Shown: positions 41,363 to 50,207, counted from the stretch's first letter. The stretch is 64,000 nt of DNA from RGIG8700 sp045648505 (GCA_045648505.1 JAZROD010000044.1:62001-126000), one strand, 5' to 3'. The notes: generated by a model not told the origin, from the letters alone. A program made the numbers and translations.

Positions 41363-41468
41363 TATTGATTACTAATGTAATCAGTTATATTACCTGCGTA
41401 GTTATATTGCCCTGCAGTGATATTCGACTTCGTCGAGTGGTGGACAAATTGCTACGCAATTTTTTATT
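41356..41468 (+). repeat. Hairpin-linker array, linker GTKATAT
   Basis: Five short hairpins follow one another: TGATTAC/GTAATCA (41366-41383), TAC/GTA, TGC/GCA, TCGAC/GTCGA and AAATTGC/GCAATTT with a T run. Between them stands GTTATAT or GTGATAT. The last hairpin with its T run could act as terminator for the small ORF. Same design as the arrays at 47.6, 50.2 and 61.4 kb, but another linker. Confidence 0.75.
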
Positions 41469-41482
41469 TAAAATACTATAGC

Positions 41483-41621
41483 AGAACCCCAAAATCGGAG
41501 GTATATTTTGATAAAGCCAACCCGTAGTGTATGTGTTATACATGAGTGGTTGGCTTTATTAAAAAACAAGACCTTAAGCTAACGCTTAAGGTCTTGTGGT
41601 AGAACCCGATTTTGGAGTTCT
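41483..41621. repeat. Nested inverted repeat between the array and rpsR
   Basis: A 16-base terminal inverted repeat, one mismatch (41483-41498 and 41606-41621), encloses two perfect hairpins: 41511-41522 with 41548-41559, and 41567-41579 with 41584-41596. The second is the rpsR terminator. The layout is MITE-like, but no second copy was seen in the window. Confidence 0.65.
41561..41596 (-). terminator. Terminator of the rpsF-ssb-rpsR operon
   Basis: Minus strand: 13-bp perfect stem (CAAGACCTTAAGC and its complement) with loop GTTA followed by six T. Confidence 0.92.
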
Positions 41622-41623
41622 TA

Positions 41624-41878
41624 TCAATCATTAGAATATGGCAATAAAGCAATATGTCTTGCTCTTTTAATAGCCTCTGTAAGCTGTCTCTGGTGCTTTG
41701 CGCAAGTACCTGTGATTCTTCTAGGAAGGATCTTTGATCTTTCTGATACGAATCTCTTAAGCTTAGCTGTATCTTTATAGTCGATATGTTCAACTTTATC
41801 AAGACAGAACTGACAAACCTTTTTCTTAGGTCTTCTCATTCTCATCTTGTCTTTGAAATTTTCTTTCATTTCTGACAT
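41624..41878 (-). CDS. rpsR: 30S ribosomal protein S18
   Basis: An 84-residue protein with the S18 core (KVCQFCLDKVEHIDYKDTAKLKRFVSERSKILPRRITGTCAKHQRQLTEAIKRARHIALLPY). The CxxC and the later Cys-x-x-His may bind zinc. ATG 41878 follows GGAGGTG at 8 nt. It ends the rpsF-ssb-rpsR operon. Confidence 0.97.
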   Translation of the reverse strand: MSEMKENFKDKMRMRRPKKKVCQFCLDKVEHIDYKDTAKLKRFVSERSKILPRRITGTCAKHQRQLTEAIKRARHIALLPYSND

Positions 41879-41899
41879 TTTCGTTACACCTCCAATTGG

Positions 41900-42346
41900 T
41901 TAAAATGGTAAATCATCTTCATCAGGCACAACCTGGAATCCGTCTGATACGGGTGGCTGTGTCTGCTGCGGAGCTGACTGTGCAGGCGCAGTTGTGTAGG
42001 TAGCAGGCTGCTGTGAGCCGCCATCTCTTTTGCTTTCGGTGAATGAAACCTCGTCTGCAACAACTTCTGTTACATAAACGCGTTTTCCATCCTTATCGTC
42101 GTAGTTTCTTGTCTGAATTCTACCAACTACTGCAATCATCTGTCCCTTAACAAAATATTTAGAAACAAACTCTGCAGTTGATCTCCATGCAACGATGCTG
42201 ATAAAGTCTGCCTGTCTTTCTTCTCCCTGACGGACATAACCTCTGTCAACTGCGATGCTGAATGTGCATACATTTGCACCTGTTGGTGTTGTTCTGAGTT
42301 CTGGGTCACGAACGAGTCTGCCCATTAAAATAACTTTGTTCAACAT
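41900..42346 (-). CDS. ssb: Single-stranded DNA-binding protein
   Basis: A 148-residue SSB: OB-fold at residues 1-105 (MLNKVILMGRLVRDPELRTTPTGANVCTFSIAVDR), a Gln/Pro-rich linker, and the acidic tip DEDDLPF that recruits replication and repair partners. Placement between rpsF and rpsR is the standard replication-linked arrangement in Firmicutes. Confidence 0.97.
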   Translation of the reverse strand: MLNKVILMGRLVRDPELRTTPTGANVCTFSIAVDRGYVRQGEERQADFISIVAWRSTAEFVSKYFVKGQMIAVVGRIQTRNYDDKDGKRVYVTEVVADEVSFTESKRDGGSQQPATYTTAPAQSAPQQTQPPVSDGFQVVPDEDDLPF

Positions 42347-42367
42347 TCTTTTTTACCAACCTTTCAA

Positions 42368-42661
42368 TTATTTTGCCTGATTGATAACGATGTATCTTAA
42401 GATACCATCTGTGATTTTGAACTGTCTGCATAATTCTGCAGGGAACTCAGGTGCTGCAGTGAATTCAACTAAAACATAATATCCTTCGGTTAAATCGTCG
42501 ATTTCGTAAGCAAGTCTTCTTTTGCCCCAATCGTCAACCTTTGAGATTTCACCGTTAGCGGAAATTAATGATTTGAACTTTTCAACCAAAGCTGTAACCT
42601 GTTCTTCACCTCTTGAAGAATCAACAATAAAAATTGTTTCGTAGTTATGAGTTTTAACCAT
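42368..42661 (-). CDS. rpsF: 30S ribosomal protein S6
   Basis: A 97-residue protein (NYETIFIVDSSRGEEQVTALVEKFK; DWGKRRLAYEIDDLTEGYYVLVEF) that dimerises with S18 on the 30S platform. It is the first gene of the operon, after a leader with an 8-bp hairpin (42688-42708). Confidence 0.97.
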   Translation of the reverse strand: MVKTHNYETIFIVDSSRGEEQVTALVEKFKSLISANGEISKVDDWGKRRLAYEIDDLTEGYYVLVEFTAAPEFPAELCRQFKITDGILRYIVINQAK

Positions 42662-42687
42662 CTCTTTACACCTCCTTCTGGACTCTG

Positions 42688-42708
42688 ACTTACGCTCTGT
42701 GCGTAAGT
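42688..42708 (-). promoter_or_regulatory. Hairpin in the rpsF leader
   Basis: ACTTACGC pairs with GCGTAAGT in the 80-nt leader before rpsF. S6-S18 leaders are known in many bacteria; this hairpin may be part of one, but I could not see the CCG-containing signature clearly. Confidence 0.4.
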
Positions 42709-42748
42709 AAGGATAAAAATATATATGAACTTTTATTCATACCAAACT

Positions 42749-42777
42749 ATTATAACAAGACTTTTCTATAATGTCAA
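42749..42777 (-). promoter_or_regulatory. Consensus promoter of rpsF-ssb-rpsR
   Basis: Minus strand TTGACA (42772-42777), 17 bases, TATAAT (42749-42754): perfect hexamers, directly after the mreB stop. Confidence 0.92.
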
Positions 42778-42778
42778 G

Positions 42779-43819
42779 TTAATTTTTTGCAAACTGTGCT
42801 CTTGCAAGTGAGCCAAGGTCATCAATATGCTCTAATGCCTTACCTGTACCGATTGCAACACAAGAAATTGAGTCTGCCGCAACTTCAACCTTGATACCTG
42901 TTTCTCTCTGGAGAAGTTTATCAAGACCGTAAATAAGGCTTCCGCCACCTGTTAAGATAATACCTCTTGTTGAGATATCACCGATAAGTTCAGGCGGAGT
43001 TTTTTCCATTACATTATGGATAGCTTCGCAAATCTGTGAAACCGGTTCTTCTAAAGCTTCAAATGTTTCTTCTGAAGAAATTGTAATTGTCTGTGGAAGA
43101 CCTGTAATCAAGCTTCTTCCCTTAACCTGACATGTAACAACTTCATCTCTTAAATAAACACTACCAACCTGAATTTTAACTTCTTCTGCAGTTCTTTCAC
43201 CGATTGCAACATTATATTTCTTTCTGATATATTTAACGATAGCTTCGTCAAACTTATCACCGCCAACCTTGATTGATTCAGATGTAACAATACCGCCAAG
43301 AGAAATAACAGCGATATCTGTTGTACCACCACCGATATCAACAACCATTGAACCATAAGGCTTGTCTATTTCAATACCTGAACCAATAGCTGCTGCAATA
43401 GGTTCTTCGATAATGAATACAGATCTTGCACCTGCGTGAACTGTTGCATCAATAACGGCTCTCTGTTCAACTTCAGTAACACCGCTTGGTACACAAACAA
43501 TAACACGTGGCTTGAAAAGCTTTGAAGGATTTACTTTAGAGATAAAATATTTAAGCATTTTTTCTGTTGTTTCGTAGTCAGAAATTACGCCCTCCTTCAT
43601 TGGTCTGATAGCTCTGATATTGCCTGGTGTTCTTCCAAGCATTTCCTGTGCTTCAATACCAACTTTAACAACCTGCTTTGTTGCACTGTCAATTGCAACT
43701 ACAGAAGGTTCTCTGATAACAATACCCTTATCCTTCACATAAACAAGAACAGATGCAGTACCAAGGTCGATACCGATATCAGTTCCGAATCCAAATAATC
43801 TTTTGAAAAAATCGAACAA
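42779..43819 (-). CDS. mreB: Rod-shape-determining protein MreB/Mbl
   Basis: A 346-residue bacterial actin. Nucleotide-binding motifs are present: phosphate-1 (DIGIDLGTASVLVYVKDKG), phosphate-2 (VVDIGGGTTDIAVISLGG) and the adenosine motif (GIILTGGGSLIYGLDKLL). The N-terminal MFDFFKRLFGFG is a likely membrane-binding amphipathic helix. The start is TTG 43819 after AAGGAG. No mreC/mreD follow, which favours an Mbl/MreBH-like paralogue. It is one gene with a terminator upstream. Confidence 0.93.
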   Translation of the reverse strand: MFDFFKRLFGFGTDIGIDLGTASVLVYVKDKGIVIREPSVVAIDSATKQVVKVGIEAQEMLGRTPGNIRAIRPMKEGVISDYETTEKMLKYFISKVNPSKLFKPRVIVCVPSGVTEVEQRAVIDATVHAGARSVFIIEEPIAAAIGSGIEIDKPYGSMVVDIGGGTTDIAVISLGGIVTSESIKVGGDKFDEAIVKYIRKKYNVAIGERTAEEVKIQVGSVYLRDEVVTCQVKGRSLITGLPQTITISSEETFEALEEPVSQICEAIHNVMEKTPPELIGDISTRGIILTGGGSLIYGLDKLLQRETGIKVEVAADSISCVAIGTGKALEHIDDLGSLARAQFAKN

Positions 43820-43869
43820 TTTTTACAACTCCTTACTATTATATCCTAATTATTTTACCTTATTTTCGT

Positions 43870-43904
43870 CAAAAAAGCAAGCCACTATATATTGGCTTGC
43901 TTTT
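43870..43904 (-). terminator. Terminator of the SLH-protein gene
   Basis: AAAAGCAAGCC (43873-43883) and GGCTTGCTTTT (43894-43904), with a T run on the minus strand. Confidence 0.85.
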
Positions 43905-43932
43905 CCATTTATGCACAAAATATTCCCTTTGC

Positions 43933-46900
43933 TTATAAATTTCCGTTTATAGGCGAATAAACAGGTTTAATATTTGCGAGTCCGCTAAAGAACAACAGTT
44001 TATATCCTGTTGCTCCCTCACACTGAAGGGTAACTGTATCGCTGTATGCAGATGTAACAGGAATTGCTTTTGATGCAAGCTGAACCCCTCTCTTGTTGTA
44101 TGCTTTTACAATCATAAGGGCACTGTCTTTAACAACCTGTTCGTTAAGATTGATTTCAAGACTTACACCGCTATCTGTCTTTGTTGCCGAAACAACCTCT
44201 GTTGATGCTAAAGAATATACAGAGAACTTTTTAGCACAGATTATAATACTGTCGCTGTTTACTATGAAATATTCACCATCTGCATTAGGTGTTGTTGTAA
44301 GAGCATCAACACTTCCTTCGTGCATTCTAAAAACTATATAAGAAGCTCTTCCTTTGCTTTCAGCGGGAAGTGCAACCTCAAATTCAAGAAGTCCTTCTGT
44401 TTCGGTTACCTCTTTAGCATTCAGACCTTGCTGCTTTTCGATTTTTATGTCTATATTCTGCACGACCTCATAATCTGTATAGTTTTTCGCCACTTCATTA
44501 GTTATTTCTTCCGGTTGTTCTGCACTTCTTACCAATACATTAACCGTTACCGAATTTACAGTTGTATCTATATAATTTTTATCTTCCTGATCAAAAGCAT
44601 TTTCAAGTCCTGCAACTGAAGAAATCAAATTAGTTGAGTCTGCAACTGTGGTTTCCATACGGGTAAAATCAACCGTGCCCAAATCAAAGGTTCTTCCTGT
44701 TAAATCAAGATATACCGATTTTGATAAATAATTGCTGACAAGGGTAGTCATTTGTTTAATACCGCTTCTATAGGTAAACCAAAAGTTTCCGTCTGCGTCT
44801 GTGGTGTATGTACTACCAAGTACATAAACTTCTTTATTTGCGGCAACCTCTCCGTTATATGTAATTTTACCTGTAACTGTAGTGTATGGTGTAAATTTAG
44901 CATATACTGTAACATCTTCGTCAGGCATAACAGCAGGCGGTAATGGTTCCCAGCCGTTAAACCAATGACCCTCAATAGATGGAGTTTGAGTAAGGTATCC
45001 TATTTTTTCCCCACAACCCACCATCATACTTGCAAACTCTTTTCCGTCTACCATATAGGTTAACTTATGCATATTGATGAAATCAATGCTGTCGGATACT
45101 GTTTGTGTTCTTGTTTCATCATCATTTGCAAAAGTAACATTAACCGACTGATATCCGTGGTTTACAGACGGCAGTACATATGAAACTTTTGGTGTTATTG
45201 GGAAATATGCTCCGTCTTCTATTTTATATTTTGTATAGCCGTTTGCATTAAGAGTTAATGTAACATTTCTGTTTGTTGTCTCAGCATCGCTGTTGTTAAT
45301 TACAACACTTGCACTGTAATTTAAAAGTCCGCAAAGTGCCTTGCCGTCCTTTACATAGTATGTTGCATCTTTGCCGTTTAATGCAAGAATATCATAATCC
45401 CAGTTTTCAAGTTCAAGTTCTGTTACTTCAATACCTTTAAGGTTGTCTATATCTTTAAGTGTTCCACTATCTATGGTAAGAGTATTTTCGTCGGCATATC
45501 CAATGCCTGTAATCTTACTGTAGCCGTTTTTGAATAAAAGTGTTTTGTCTGTTTTTTTATATACAGGTCCGTTCACAGTCCACTCTGTCTGTTCATAAAG
45601 CTTTACTTCAACTGTATTTGCAGTAAGCAGTGCCATCTGTTCTCTTGTGACGGTACTGTCGTAATCCATAACTATACCCTTCAAAATGCCTGCACCGCTT
45701 GCTGCTGCCATATATGCTGTAGGGTAATAACCACCATAGTTTTGTGCAACAATTTCATATCCCGTTATTGAAACCAAAACCTTTGCAATCTGTGCATAGG
45801 TCATTTCTGTTTCAACGCCGAATACGCCTGCGCCGTCACCATTTATAACACCTTTGTTGCAAAGATACATAACATATCCGTTAAGGTCTGTTCCTGTTTG
45901 CACATCGCTGAAGTGAGAAGTTGTACTGTTCAATGATTTCGCATATTCTTCTCCACCCGTCATTTTTACAACGATTTCGCAAAGTTCGCCTTTTGTTATA
46001 TTGGCTTTAGGGTTATCATAGACATTTGTCATTAAGCCTAAATCGTATGCAATTTTGGCAGACTCCACATATCTTGCATCTGTTATACTGCTTCTTTCTA
46101 CCTTTGTAAGCTCTTTTTTGCCCATTAACATACAAAAGTCAGACTTACTCATTTCCTTATTGTTTCTGTTTGAAGGAACTGAATAAACTGCAGCAACCAT
46201 CTTTGCTTTTTCTTTATCGTACTTGTTGCTGTTCGAATTGTGCCAGCTTTCTATTGTTGAATTGAAATAATCAATATCAGACTGGTCAACATATATTTTA
46301 TCGCCTGTGCTGTATTCAACAAGAAGCTGATGATATTCTTTTTCATCATAAGTCAAATAGTATGCAACTGCATAAGATGCAACATTTGAGTCAGTATTTG
46401 TCCATCTTAAAATGTTATCTCCATATGAAAGGTTTGTTGCCTTTGCAACTGTTGGTTTCTTATTGTAATAATATGGACTGCTGTATTGGATATCATTGTT
46501 AAAATCAAGGTTATCGTCAACAGAGCAAACAGAGAAACGATATTCACCGCTTCCGTGATCTACCATTGAATAAATGAAGTTGTTGTATTCAACGCCCTGC
46601 ACATTTTCATAAGGCTCTGTAAAATACCATGTACCGTCAATTTCAACATCATCTTTATAAAGCTTTATGTAATATCCGTCTTCATCGCTTGCAGGCATAA
46701 ACTTTATTACACCAATTTCATCGCCCCACTGAAGGTCGCCAAACTCTGTTGGCTCTTCCTCTTCAGGTGTTTCAATAACCGAACCATCCAAAGTTACATA
46801 ATCTGAATAAGATGGATTTTTTTCATTAATGTCATAAGTCATTGCGTTAACGGAAATACCTATAATTGCATCTTCAGGATCTAATCCCTCATTCTCGGCT

Positions 46901-47493
46901 TCCCACTCAATATCTTCATAAAGCCACTCAAATTCCGAAGGACCGTCTTCAAAGAAATCAAAATAATTGTCATTTCCCACATCATATGTGCAATATGGAT
47001 TCATACCCTCGTTTATATCAAAAGTATATCCAAGTACAACTTCGTAAAAATCCGCTCCCTGAACTGCATTCCATGTAACAAGATATTTTTTTGCATCAAA
47101 TTTGATATTAGTTGCTTTTGCAAGTGAAACATTAGGTTTTTTATAAACAAAGTTCTCTGATGACTTAAATGTATACTCGCCATTTCCATTACTTGAGCCT
47201 ACTTCAACCCTATATGTACCGCTTCCATTATCAAGAATTTCCTCAAGAAGATAAAGATACAGCTCATCTTCATGATAATTGTCCGTATGATGTGTCCATT
47301 CATCTATAATGCGATTGTCTTTATACACATTAATTCTGTATTCATCAACACCATTTACCAATGTGAACATAAATTCACCTGGATATTCTCCTGTCCAGCA
47401 AACTGTTGCCGGTGCTGTTGCCGCAGATACTGTGAATGTAAGCATCTGCATAAGCATCATTACTGCAATTATAAAACTTAATGCTTTTTTCAT
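43933..47493 (-). CDS. Large SLH-domain surface protein
   Basis: A 1186-residue exported protein. A signal peptide (about 1-24) is followed by two copies of a roughly 200-residue module with Fn3-like parts (compare KKPNVSLAKATNI and KKPTVAKATNL), then three SLH domains (about 465-630) that should bind wall polymer. After these come a linker, one InlB-type B repeat (about 810-865, GWEPLPPAVMPDEDVTVYAKF), a carboxypeptidase-regulatory-like domain (about 868-945) and a C-terminal region. SLH domains in the middle rather than at an end are unusual. No enzymatic domain was recognised. Confidence 0.88.
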   Translation of the reverse strand: MKKALSFIIAVMMLMQMLTFTVSAATAPATVCWTGEYPGEFMFTLVNGVDEYRINVYKDNRIIDEWTHHTDNYHEDELYLYLLEEILDNGSGTYRVEVGSSNGNGEYTFKSSENFVYKKPNVSLAKATNIKFDAKKYLVTWNAVQGADFYEVVLGYTFDINEGMNPYCTYDVGNDNYFDFFEDGPSEFEWLYEDIEWEAENEGLDPEDAIIGISVNAMTYDINEKNPSYSDYVTLDGSVIETPEEEEPTEFGDLQWGDEIGVIKFMPASDEDGYYIKLYKDDVEIDGTWYFTEPYENVQGVEYNNFIYSMVDHGSGEYRFSVCSVDDNLDFNNDIQYSSPYYYNKKPTVAKATNLSYGDNILRWTNTDSNVASYAVAYYLTYDEKEYHQLLVEYSTGDKIYVDQSDIDYFNSTIESWHNSNSNKYDKEKAKMVAAVYSVPSNRNNKEMSKSDFCMLMGKKELTKVERSSITDARYVESAKIAYDLGLMTNVYDNPKANITKGELCEIVVKMTGGEEYAKSLNSTTSHFSDVQTGTDLNGYVMYLCNKGVINGDGAGVFGVETEMTYAQIAKVLVSITGYEIVAQNYGGYYPTAYMAAASGAGILKGIVMDYDSTVTREQMALLTANTVEVKLYEQTEWTVNGPVYKKTDKTLLFKNGYSKITGIGYADENTLTIDSGTLKDIDNLKGIEVTELELENWDYDILALNGKDATYYVKDGKALCGLLNYSASVVINNSDAETTNRNVTLTLNANGYTKYKIEDGAYFPITPKVSYVLPSVNHGYQSVNVTFANDDETRTQTVSDSIDFINMHKLTYMVDGKEFASMMVGCGEKIGYLTQTPSIEGHWFNGWEPLPPAVMPDEDVTVYAKFTPYTTVTGKITYNGEVAANKEVYVLGSTYTTDADGNFWFTYRSGIKQMTTLVSNYLSKSVYLDLTGRTFDLGTVDFTRMETTVADSTNLISSVAGLENAFDQEDKNYIDTTVNSVTVNVLVRSAEQPEEITNEVAKNYTDYEVVQNIDIKIEKQQGLNAKEVTETEGLLEFEVALPAESKGRASYIVFRMHEGSVDALTTTPNADGEYFIVNSDSIIICAKKFSVYSLASTEVVSATKTDSGVSLEINLNEQVVKDSALMIVKAYNKRGVQLASKAIPVTSAYSDTVTLQCEGATGYKLLFFSGLANIKPVYSPINGNL

Positions 47494-47522
47494 AAAATCA
47501 CTCCAAATAAGTTATTTGCTTT

Positions 47523-47551
47523 ATTATACTACAGAAAATGTTTATTTTCAA
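47523..47551 (-). promoter_or_regulatory. Promoter of the SLH-protein gene
   Basis: Minus strand TTGAAA (47546-47551), 17 bases, TATAAT (47523-47528). It is back to back with the promoter at 47566. Confidence 0.75.
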
Positions 47552-47565
47552 GCTTTTTATATTTC

Positions 47566-47826
47566 TTGCATTTTCTATACCTTTGTGATAAAATGATATA
47601 TTGTTCAGGAGTCGGAATTTATCTAAGTAAATTGCCCTTAGGGCATGAATTGAAATCAGTGATTTCATAAATTGGCGTCACCATGAATTGAGGTCTGCGA
47701 CCTCATGAATGAATAAAAATCGCAAAGCGATTTTATCCTTAATGCAAACTTGTTTGCAATTCATGTTGCGAATAGCATCAATTTATTGAGCGAAAGCGAA
47801 AATTCATAACAACGAAGTTGTTAATT
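47566..47826 (+). repeat. Long hairpin-array repeat with promoter, copy 1
   Basis: This copy aligns without gaps to 50210-50470. TTGCAT (47566-47571), 17 bases and TAAAAT (47589-47594) form a promoter at its left edge. From 47606 on, about eight differences are visible over 221 bases. It consists of hairpins (GCCC/GGGC, GAAATC/GATTTC, GAGGTC/GACCTC, AAAATCGC/GCGATTTT, GCAAAC/GTTTGC, AACAAC/GTTGTT) mostly joined by ATGAATT, whose complement AATTCAT occurs later in the same copy. No ORF lies downstream on this strand, so any transcript would be non-coding and end at the terminator at 47845. Confidence 0.85.
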
Positions 47827-47844
47827 ATTTTTAAGAAGCATATA

Positions 47845-47880
47845 AATAAAGCAGACAGAAATACTGTCTGCTTTATTTAT
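47845..47880. terminator. Bidirectional terminator
   Basis: A 14-bp stem (47845-47858 with 47864-47877) between the array repeat and the 3' end of the membrane-protein gene. Confidence 0.8.
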
Positions 47881-48932
47881 TATTTAGTCATAACCCATAA
47901 ATCTACTGGTTCCAAAATAATTTCGCAATCTTTAGCAAAGTTTCCTTTTGTACAAACGGCACACAAATTTGTTTTATTTGAAATTCCTTCAACTGGCAAA
48001 ACAAAATATGCACTGCCAACCAATGTTTTATTTTGGTAAATCTTTGCTCTTATTGCACCATCCAAAGACGCATTCTTATATTCTTTCAATAATTTTTCGA
48101 CTTCAAAATCAGCACTAACTATCATCGCACTATCGGTATATTCAATCGCAGTTATATTCCCTATTTCTACCTTTTCAAATAATTTTTCAGTGTCTTCGTC
48201 CAAAATTTTCACATTCTGATGTAAATTAGTTTTCATCACATCATATTTTTTCAGTTTGCTTTTTTCTTCATTTATTGAAGCATATATGTTATTGTTTAAA
48301 AAGTTTACAATTGGACCATAAACTGCGTTGTGTTCTCTTACTTTTACATTCTCAGCCTCTGTTTCCAATGCCGTCATTATTCCTGCTACAGGACCTGCAA
48401 GACCGTTAGCTATTCCTCCCCATGTTGCCCAATTATGTTCTTTTTTTAGAAAAGTATTTCTGTTTCGAGCAACATCCAAGTTTAGTTCAGACATATTTAT
48501 CTTTGTATATTTTATCTTTCTTTCAAGCATTATTTTGCTTTTTTCTAAACCTCGGTATCCATAACCACACATAGTTTCTTCCAATAGGAAGAATTGTTTT
48601 TGTCTTTCATCGCTGTTTTCGGCATTTCCTTTTATAAACCCTTCATACAAACAATCTTCAGGCCATTTTTTGTCTACATCAAATATCCCAAAACCAATTT
48701 TACTTATCAAATATTTATTATAGGCATCCACCGTCACACTTATCATAAATATTAGGGGAGCAAAGAAAAGAATAAGCATAACTATTAAAAATCCACCCAT
48801 ATCCAAAAACGACTCTATACCATCTTCAACAAGCACCCCAATCATACTTATAATCCAAAGGATTGAAAACCACCATCCACCTATGAAAGCACCTTTTTTA
48901 GTTCTACTGAAAAAGCAATCTATCCTTTTCAT
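47880..48932 (-). CDS. Membrane protein of unknown function
   Basis: A 350-residue protein with two membrane segments near the N-terminus (about residues 19-36 and 46-68) and a soluble C-terminal part of about 280 residues. The latter includes a glycine-rich stretch (WATWGGIANGLAGPVAGIMTALETEAEN) and a late domain with a beta-rich pattern (IGNITAIEYTDSAMIVSADFEVEK). I recognise no family. ATG 48932 after AAGGAG is chosen. With the next two genes it forms a block between two long direct repeats. Confidence 0.7.
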   Translation of the reverse strand: MKRIDCFFSRTKKGAFIGGWWFSILWIISMIGVLVEDGIESFLDMGGFLIVMLILFFAPLIFMISVTVDAYNKYLISKIGFGIFDVDKKWPEDCLYEGFIKGNAENSDERQKQFFLLEETMCGYGYRGLEKSKIMLERKIKYTKINMSELNLDVARNRNTFLKKEHNWATWGGIANGLAGPVAGIMTALETEAENVKVREHNAVYGPIVNFLNNNIYASINEEKSKLKKYDVMKTNLHQNVKILDEDTEKLFEKVEIGNITAIEYTDSAMIVSADFEVEKLLKEYKNASLDGAIRAKIYQNKTLVGSAYFVLPVEGISNKTNLCAVCTKGNFAKDCEIILEPVDLWVMTK

Positions 48933-48977
48933 GTGCAACTCCTTTACTACTAAAATATCATTATGCATCAATATAAC

Positions 48978-49874
48978 TTAATCATTATCCCCATAATATT
49001 GTTTATAATGTTCTTTTGTAGCTATAGCATTTATTTTGTGTTGTATTATAATTGCAGGTATAAAAATCCCTAAAAAGATCGAAAGTATAAGTACCAGTGC
49101 TTTAATATCAGACTGTACTTTCTTTTGGAATGCCAATGTTTCTGTTAATTCCGCTGTTTTATACATCCAATATATGCTATAAAAAGGTACAAACCAACAC
49201 AATAACATTTTTTTAATAGGTGTTCTGTACTCTTTTCCAGTTATATTTAAAAAATATGTAGTTTTGTAAATCCACACACTATAATATATAAAACCGAATA
49301 ACAACCAAAGAATAACAAAGCTAACAAGACTTCTTGAACCACTTTTTATATTCTCCGGTCTGTCAGTGCGTTTAAAATCATTAACCAATGCTAAAACTGC
49401 AGAAATTATTCCGTTTACAATAGTAACAATTGCATCAATTATCACTGGTATAGAAAACACAAATGCAACTATGGCCAATACACAAGATAAAACCAATGCA
49501 ACTATTGACAAATTGCTAATCTGATATACGGGCACTAACATATACTGAACTACCGCAATCACACCGCACACAAGACCTAACAAAGGAACCGCGTTATTAT
49601 TTCTTTTCCATATTCCAAACACAATTGCTACAATCCCCACAAAGAAAAACAAAACCGGTGTTAAAATTATTTCATTTATATCTGTCATATTTACAGTTCT
49701 GAAAATGCTCATAACTTGTGAATTTTTTGCCGGAAACCATACATACTGTGCTATAGAAACAGTTTTTCCATTTGCCATTTGCCAAAAAGGCAAAAACTGA
49801 AGAATTATAAGCGCTAAAACCAACCCTGCACAACTTACACTTCCTACCCACATACATTTTTTTAATTTGTTCAT
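48978..49874 (-). CDS. DUF4234-containing membrane protein
   Basis: A 298-residue integral membrane protein with about seven or eight segments. The C-terminal part resembles DUF4234 (FGFIYYSVWIYKTTYFLNITGKEYRTPIKKMLLCWFVPFYSIYWMYKTAE), a domain of unknown function. ATG 49874 follows GGAGGGTAATT. It is upstream of, and reads in the same direction as, the unknown membrane protein, suggesting one operon. Confidence 0.75.
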   Translation of the reverse strand: MNKLKKCMWVGSVSCAGLVLALIILQFLPFWQMANGKTVSIAQYVWFPAKNSQVMSIFRTVNMTDINEIILTPVLFFFVGIVAIVFGIWKRNNNAVPLLGLVCGVIAVVQYMLVPVYQISNLSIVALVLSCVLAIVAFVFSIPVIIDAIVTIVNGIISAVLALVNDFKRTDRPENIKSGSRSLVSFVILWLLFGFIYYSVWIYKTTYFLNITGKEYRTPIKKMLLCWFVPFYSIYWMYKTAELTETLAFQKKVQSDIKALVLILSIFLGIFIPAIIIQHKINAIATKEHYKQYYGDND

Positions 49875-49987
49875 AATTACCCTCCGTCTGCGTATTACTT
49901 TTGTATTACATTCACACATCTTATTGTATCATATAAAACCATTTTATGTCAAGATATAATTTATTACATAATGGAAGGTGTGATAAT

Positions 49988-50170
49988 ATGTTAAATGAAC
50001 CATTAAAAATTAAAAAACGCGGAGAAGATGGAACTAAAATCATTTCTTTAAGAATACGAGAAGACACTCTTGCAGAACTAGATAGACTTTCTAACGAATG
50101 TAATTATTCACGAAATGAACTTATAAATCTCATAATTAACCACGGAATTAAAAACATTATTATAGAATAA
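49988..50170 (+). CDS. Ribbon-helix-helix regulator, small
   Basis: A 60-residue protein with the RHH layout: a short strand (KIISLRIRED) then two helices (TLAELDRLSNECNYSRNELINLIINHGI). ATG 49988 follows GGAAGGTG at 7 nt. It is divergent from the two membrane-protein genes and may regulate them, as RHH repressors often control the neighbouring unit; that is inference. It could also be an antitoxin, but no toxin-like partner is adjacent. Confidence 0.75.
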   Translation: MLNEPLKIKKRGEDGTKIISLRIREDTLAELDRLSNECNYSRNELINLIINHGIKNIIIE

Positions 50171-50176
50171 TTACAC

Positions 50177-50207
50177 AAAGGGCAGTGTTTAAGGCTGTCC
50201 TTTTTTT
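50177..50207 (+). terminator. Terminator of the RHH gene
   Basis: AAAGGGCAG (50177-50185) pairs with CTGTCCTTT (50195-50203), one G-U, followed by a T run. Confidence 0.75.

Noticed and set aside
41536..41802. Open frame of 88 codons reading through the rpsR terminator
   Set aside because: It overlaps rpsR in another frame and contains the 13-bp terminator stem; no start site.
47606..47826. Array of short repeats considered as a CRISPR array
   Set aside because: Repeats are 7 bases and the intervals are self-complementary hairpins of unequal length, not unique spacers of constant size; no cas gene is near. The same holds for the arrays at 41.4, 50.3 and 61.5 kb.
49988..50170. RHH protein as antitoxin of a toxin-antitoxin pair
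   Set aside because: No small toxin-like ORF overlaps or follows; the next features are a terminator and the long repeat.
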